Assembly (NCBI GenBank): GCA_933207985.1
Contig: OW240917.1
Location: 98,770,710-98,834,709, forward strand
Length of the DNA: 64,000 nucleotides
Reading direction: 5' to 3'
Source: Pelobates cultripes
Lineage: Eukaryota; Chordata; Amphibia; Anura; Pelobatidae
The notes beneath the pieces are model-generated. The model was not told the DNA's origin. It ran no database searches and was given only the letters and a program-made list of their open reading frames with translations. Of this stretch, positions 59,339-64,000 are shown one piece after another (the stretch's first letter is position 1; each line of letters begins with the position of its first letter). A program made the position numbers and the translations under genes.

Positions 59339-62300
59339 AAACACTATGCTTAATTATGTTATGGGGGTTTCTTTTTGCTGGTATCTCAATAACAATATTC
59401 CCTTGAACTCTAATAAGAATAATTCTTGCTATTTAACTAATGTCCACTAACAGAATCCAACCCAGTGTGAGCTTCTGCATTTACAGAGTATTTGGTAGAC
59501 AGTAATAACAGTGATGCATGTCATCAATATAGACTGGAGGACTAAATAAACATGACAATATATGTCAAATGGACACTAAGCAACAAAACCACCACATCTT
59601 AAAGAAGTGGTTTTGTTCCAAAGACCTTTATTTCGGAAAATGTAAGAATAGTATAGAAGCAGTATAATCGTATAAAGCTGTGGTCCGGTCTGATGTCAAC
59701 GTTTAGAAATCAAAAGGTCTAGAGAATGCCAGCAACTTTTAGGAAGATCAGGACAAACTGCAGGCTACTGAACATTTGACTTGCTCATATTTTTATTAAA
59801 AGCCCTGCTTCGATAGCCTTTTCTCTCCTCAAATGCAAGCAGGCATAAGGGATTTAAAAAAAGAATATTTTTTTAGCATCAACTGCAAACTGAAGGCAAA
59901 GGATTAACCACAAGATTGCAAAGCAGGAAGTATTAAAATGCAGTTTTAATGACAGATAATGACGGGTCATTACTTAAATATCTTCTTTGCTTAACTCTTA
60001 TTTATTTTAACAATCCCTTTTCTCCTTTTAAGGGATAAACATTACCAAGCTACATGTGTTGCAATAAAGGCCAAATACACACGCCAAACAAATTTCTTGC
60101 TAATGAAAAGCCCTCTGTCCAACTAGAAGGTTAATCCCGTGATGAAATGCAAGTTAAAATATGAATGCCATGTAAATCAACTTTCATAGACTATGTATCT
60201 GTATGGAGACCAACCTGCAACATGGTCAATTTTAGAAAATATCACCAATTTGTTTCTATTTTTTCCATGCATTTTTTTTCTTTTTTGTGTACTTTACATG
60301 TCTTATTGTAAAACAGCTCTGTCAACCCTCAATCTAACATGAGTATTTCATAAAGATACATTTTTAATGAAATACTCACATACTCAAAAAGCTCTCTCTA
60401 TCCTGTGGTCTCACTAGGTCCTCCATAGACCTTGTTGTAATCTTGTGCATGTGCGAGAGTACAGTACAGACATCGGCTCCGGTAGATGACATGCCAGGAT
60501 GTAAACAGGACTTGCTGGAAAAGGCCAGACTACGAGGATACCAAGAGCTTACCGCAACGCCCAAGAGCTCAATACACCACCTCGTCTTCAAAACAACCCA
60601 TGTAGCATCATCTCCAAACTTGCATTTTGACTTATGCCTTTTATGCACTTCATTTAATTGCAAAAACAATTTCAGGTCATATACATGGGAACGTGTTAAA
60701 CATTAAGCTAGAAAAAGAAGTAAACATAAGCTATATGAGGCTTACAAAGCAGAATGGCTCCTTTTATACTCTACAGACAGGTAAGAACATATCTGTTTTT
60801 TTGTGAATTGAGTCTGTGCGATTATGACACTTTCCATAAAAACAATAGATTATTTTAATCTGAGTGAGATTTCTAGAATGCAAAATGAGTATATAAAAAG
60901 GGTGTGGTGATTAAGAAATAATCACACCCTGAAGGTGTTAGATGACATAATTTGTTTGATAGCGAATAGGTTATATCCTTTGTATTTCACCATTACCTCA
61001 CCCTTGTTTTTTTCATTTTATTTTAATGCATAAGCCCGAATAATAATACATAATTAAAATTAGTTTTGTCCATAATCAGCAATGCTGGGTGATGAATAAT
61101 ATGATTCAAAGAACCAAAAGGATTATAATACAAGAGCAGTTTCTAAAATATCTGCTATGTGTCACTGTGGGATGCTTTGGGTTTAAAAGTATCCATGGTT
61201 CATGTTTTTGCTTATACAACTATACATTTCTGAAATATCCAGGTTATGCATCAAATATCCAAAGCCGAATTTTGAAACTCCACCTTGAGATATATAAATG
61301 ATGCACAACAATAAATGTGCAAATTTAATTAAATCACCAGAGAGTTTTAAGAACACACCACAACTTTAATAATGCTTAGTTATACACTACCTGATAGAGT
61401 TCCACTACAAGACCAGAGAAAACACACAGCACCAGATCATGAACGCACCCTACTTCAAGAGTGTGTGTGACGTAGTTGTGGTGGTGAAAGGGTTAAAGAT
61501 CACTATTTGTCTGCACTAGACAGGAAATAGTAACAAATTCCTCCTTACCACCACCCACACCCACATAATAATAGAAATATTACTATTTTAACACTGCCAC
61601 CACCAAAACAATTTATAAATGGGGGGCCTTGGTCCCCCAGGTAACTTAATAATAAAAACCGACCAAAAGTAACTTAGCACAATATCTATGTAATAGCAAA
61701 ATACTAATTAGTCTCTTCAGGTAACGGGATTCGTTACCAGACAAAGGCAGAACTTAATAAAGGAATATTTATTATGAGCAAAAAAGAGTCACAGTGCATA
61801 CAAAAAAATAGATGATAAACAAATTATTTACACCAACAACAGATAAAAACAAAAAGGGAATTAATAACATAAGTCCTAATCACTTACTCAGCTTTTCAAA
61901 GAAAAACTGCTGCCCCAGAGGGTCTCTGGTAAGAAAGATGGTGACTCGCTTAGAATTAGATTCTAGCCCCTCGAGCAAGTACAATGCACACTTCAGTACC
62001 ATTAAAGATATACTCTGTGGATTACCATGCCCCATCCAGAGATGGAGTTAAGGCGTGTCTATAGAGACAATAAGTGACCACCTCTTTGTGTCCTAGACCC
62101 ACATCAATCCAAATAAAAAAACTTTTCCTTCTATCTCATCTTTTGTACTTGCCACAGAAATAATAATTGCTTTTATGAATTTGTTACCATTTCTCCCTTT
62201 CATAGATATGTCACACTTCTTACTTGTGACCCAATATAGCAGACATCACAATCCCTTCCCCTATGGTTAAGTTAGGCCAATCATGTTTGAGCTTGTTTAG

Positions 62301-63109
62301 AAGATGGCGCTTGTCACATTCCAAATATAACAAACATGAGGCTTAATATTAATGTTTCTTTCTTTTGGATATGATACTGGAACACAAGGCTTGTTTTTTT
62401 TTCTGTTTTCTTGAAAGCTAATGATCATTAACATATCAGAGAAATCCACTCAATAATTAAAAAAGGTAGAGGCCATATGGCTGAAGTCAGCTAGTTTACA
62501 TTGGATCTAGACTTCCAGGCCACTTATGTGTGACTTCCCACACCTTACAGAGCCTTAGATTAATCAATGGATCAACCATATGCAAATAATCTGCCCCCTT
62601 TCACATTGCTATGCTATACACCCTACCCCATCAGTCATCCTTGCAAACAAGTGGCTAATTCATATCTACACTATATAAATTACATTAAATGGCAATATTC
62701 TATAGTGCAACAATGAATTATGCATCCTTGGCATGACACACCACAGTTCCTACATGACAACATTTTGCAAATAATAATAATGTTACTAGACCAGAATCAA
62801 AGTATGGTGATGAGTCCCAGAAGGACAAAATTTCACTTAAAAGATCGGTCCATTTGGGTCATAGGCTATGCATCTGCATAAAAAAATTGTGACAAAAAGT
62901 GACGTTTCTGCTTATTTGGATATTTGTCATGCCATTCTGTGGGAATATATTCTCAGAGCTGGTGGTTTCTGAATTTAAGTGCAAATTCCAATGTCAATAA
63001 CATTGTATCACAGTGCCCATTCCTGGTATGAATTTGTATGTCTAGAAGTGAGTGTTGTGTACTCTCTGTCTTAGCCATGCCTTTAGCAGGGGGTGGGTTG
63101 CAGAAGGTC

Positions 63110-63211
63110 GGGGTCCTTATTTAGTGTTAAACTCCTTAAGAACTAGGACTCTAGGCACTATATCCAAATCATTGTTATTGCATTTTTATAGTGCCCACAG
63201 TGTCCCTTTAA
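63110..63211. mobile_element. Worn T2-like MITE end
   Basis: It ends TATAGTGCCCACAGTGTCCC then TTTAA (TTAA at 63208-63211). The left limit is uncertain. Confidence 0.45.
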
Positions 63212-63255
63212 TTATGAATTAATCTGTTCATCACTATGTAAGCAACACTTCATAT

Positions 63256-63447
63256 ATGGCAGAACATGACAGGATCTTAAATATTTACATAACTGAAATA
63301 AAACACCACAAGCCTGAAACAGAGAATGGTAGTTCTCCAAAAAACAATGGGCAATCTACCGAACCTGAAATGGACATACTTGGGTCTTTTGACGATGTCC
63401 ACCAGAAGACATACAGATATTGCAAAGAACGGTTGAGTAATTATTAA
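63256..63447 (+). other. Unassigned 63-codon reading frame with nearby poly(A) signal
   Basis: Starts MAEHDRILNIYITEIKHHKP and ends VHQKTYRYCKERLSNY. It is hydrophilic with balanced composition, unlike the Phe/Leu/Cys-rich chance frames nearby. AATAAAGAAATAAA follows within 20 nt of the stop. A TAA closes the frame 34 nt upstream of the ATG, and a weak AG lies between them. It could be a terminal exon of a nested plus-strand gene, a retroposed fragment, or chance. I do not recognise the protein. Confidence 0.25.
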
Positions 63448-64000
63448 CCTTTGTGTAAATAAAGAAATAAAAATTACATCTAATGTACAACTTTATCTTT
63501 TGCTAAAATTGTTAAAGAGGATCTAATTTCTTGAAGATTGTGCACACACAAACACACACATTACATAGACTTCAAGTATTGAAGCTATATTATATTGGTT
63601 AGCTTATTCTAGATCTCTCTTACTGAAATAAGGGGTTATTATGAACCATCCTAAGGTTACCATTATTTAGTTTAAAAGGATCTACAACCACAGCGAGGTC
63701 TGCTTATATTTTCACACATACTGAAGCAACACTTATTTGGGAAATGTTCAACAGATACTACTCCTGAATTATGTATACTTATCTTGATAGGGGATTATTC
63801 TCTGACTGCATTATATCTTGGTATTCTTTTCACAATATATTGGAAAGCTGACTTTTAACATGTCAGCAATATAAAGAAAATATACACCTAAAATACAGGA
63901 AACGTTCAAGGAGTTGTTCACGGATAATTCGAGCTTCCTCCTTGAACCCATTTCACCATTAAGTCTGGCCAAATTCTCTCCACACACCATTACTTCTAGT

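Larger units (their letters stand above)
42738..64000 (-). other. Large 5' PALLD intron and 90-kDa upstream region
   Basis: No Ig-type or palladin-like exon was recognised here. It holds T2-type elements (43523-44030, 51163-51608, 55402-56892, and an end at 63110-63211), a 79-bp element (44529-44607), TGGACTACATCTCCC-type fragments (46940-47010, 53690-53800), an (AAT)n run (48911-48944), a retroposon tail (59186-59338) and a purine-rich stretch (58060-58230). Bases 45000-46900, 47020-48900, 49000-51100, 51620-53650, 53810-55400, 56900-58000, 59640-61400 and 62100-63100 show AT-rich sequence with no supported gene. A short unrecognised exon could be missed. Confidence 0.6.

Overview
The window is eukaryotic, and the repeats point to a frog or toad (Anura). 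It is AT-rich and intron-dense. It is full of short TTAA-flanked elements whose ends read TTAAAGG(A/G)-CACTATAG, as in the amphibian T2-type MITEs, and it holds two retroposon tails of the amphibian 'gcgctatataaataat' kind. No prokaryotic gene, tRNA, rRNA or CRISPR array was seen. The species cannot be named from this sequence.

The only gene I can support is the 3' half of palladin (PALLD), on the minus strand. Twelve coding exons were placed from splice sites, reading phase and my knowledge of the vertebrate protein: 42737-42045 (proline-rich), 35654-35519, 34405-34304 (alpha-actinin-binding motif), 31372-31322 (17-codon cassette exon), 29699-29478, 20398-20249 and 15476-15382 (together Ig3), 13084-12952 and 10305-10098 (Ig4), 4574-4409 and 3722-3589 (Ig5), and 404-244 (C-terminus and stop). 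All phases join without a break: 2251 nt, 749 residues after the first split codon. A Met at 42565 matches the start of the 90-kDa isoform and would give 692 residues with the cassette exon or 675 without it. The earlier exons of the longer isoforms lie beyond base 64000 or were not recognised.

Layout: 1-243 is 3'UTR with two AATAAA signals on the gene strand. 405-42044 is exons and introns. 42738-64000 is one large 5' intron, or an intron plus the upstream region of the 90-kDa promoter. The introns carry most of the other structure. There are two hAT-like elements with perfect 8-bp target duplications (1572-3326 and 55693-56756) and a decayed relative (about 14300-15175), all carrying long CA/TG-type tandem arrays. 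An L1-like 3' end sits inside a T2-type MITE (22780-24595). Two 79-bp TTAACCCC palindromic elements occur, one of them nested. Two long foldbacks lie at 28721-29116 and 38538-38658. A 30-bp minisatellite of about 1.2 kb spans 38758-40004.

No complete new biological system was found. The points most worth a second look are the three-level transposon nest at 55402-56892, hAT-like elements carrying expanding tandem arrays, the foldback with a microsatellite in only one arm, the weak-donor palladin microexon, and a hydrophilic plus-strand reading frame with a poly(A) signal at 63256-63447.
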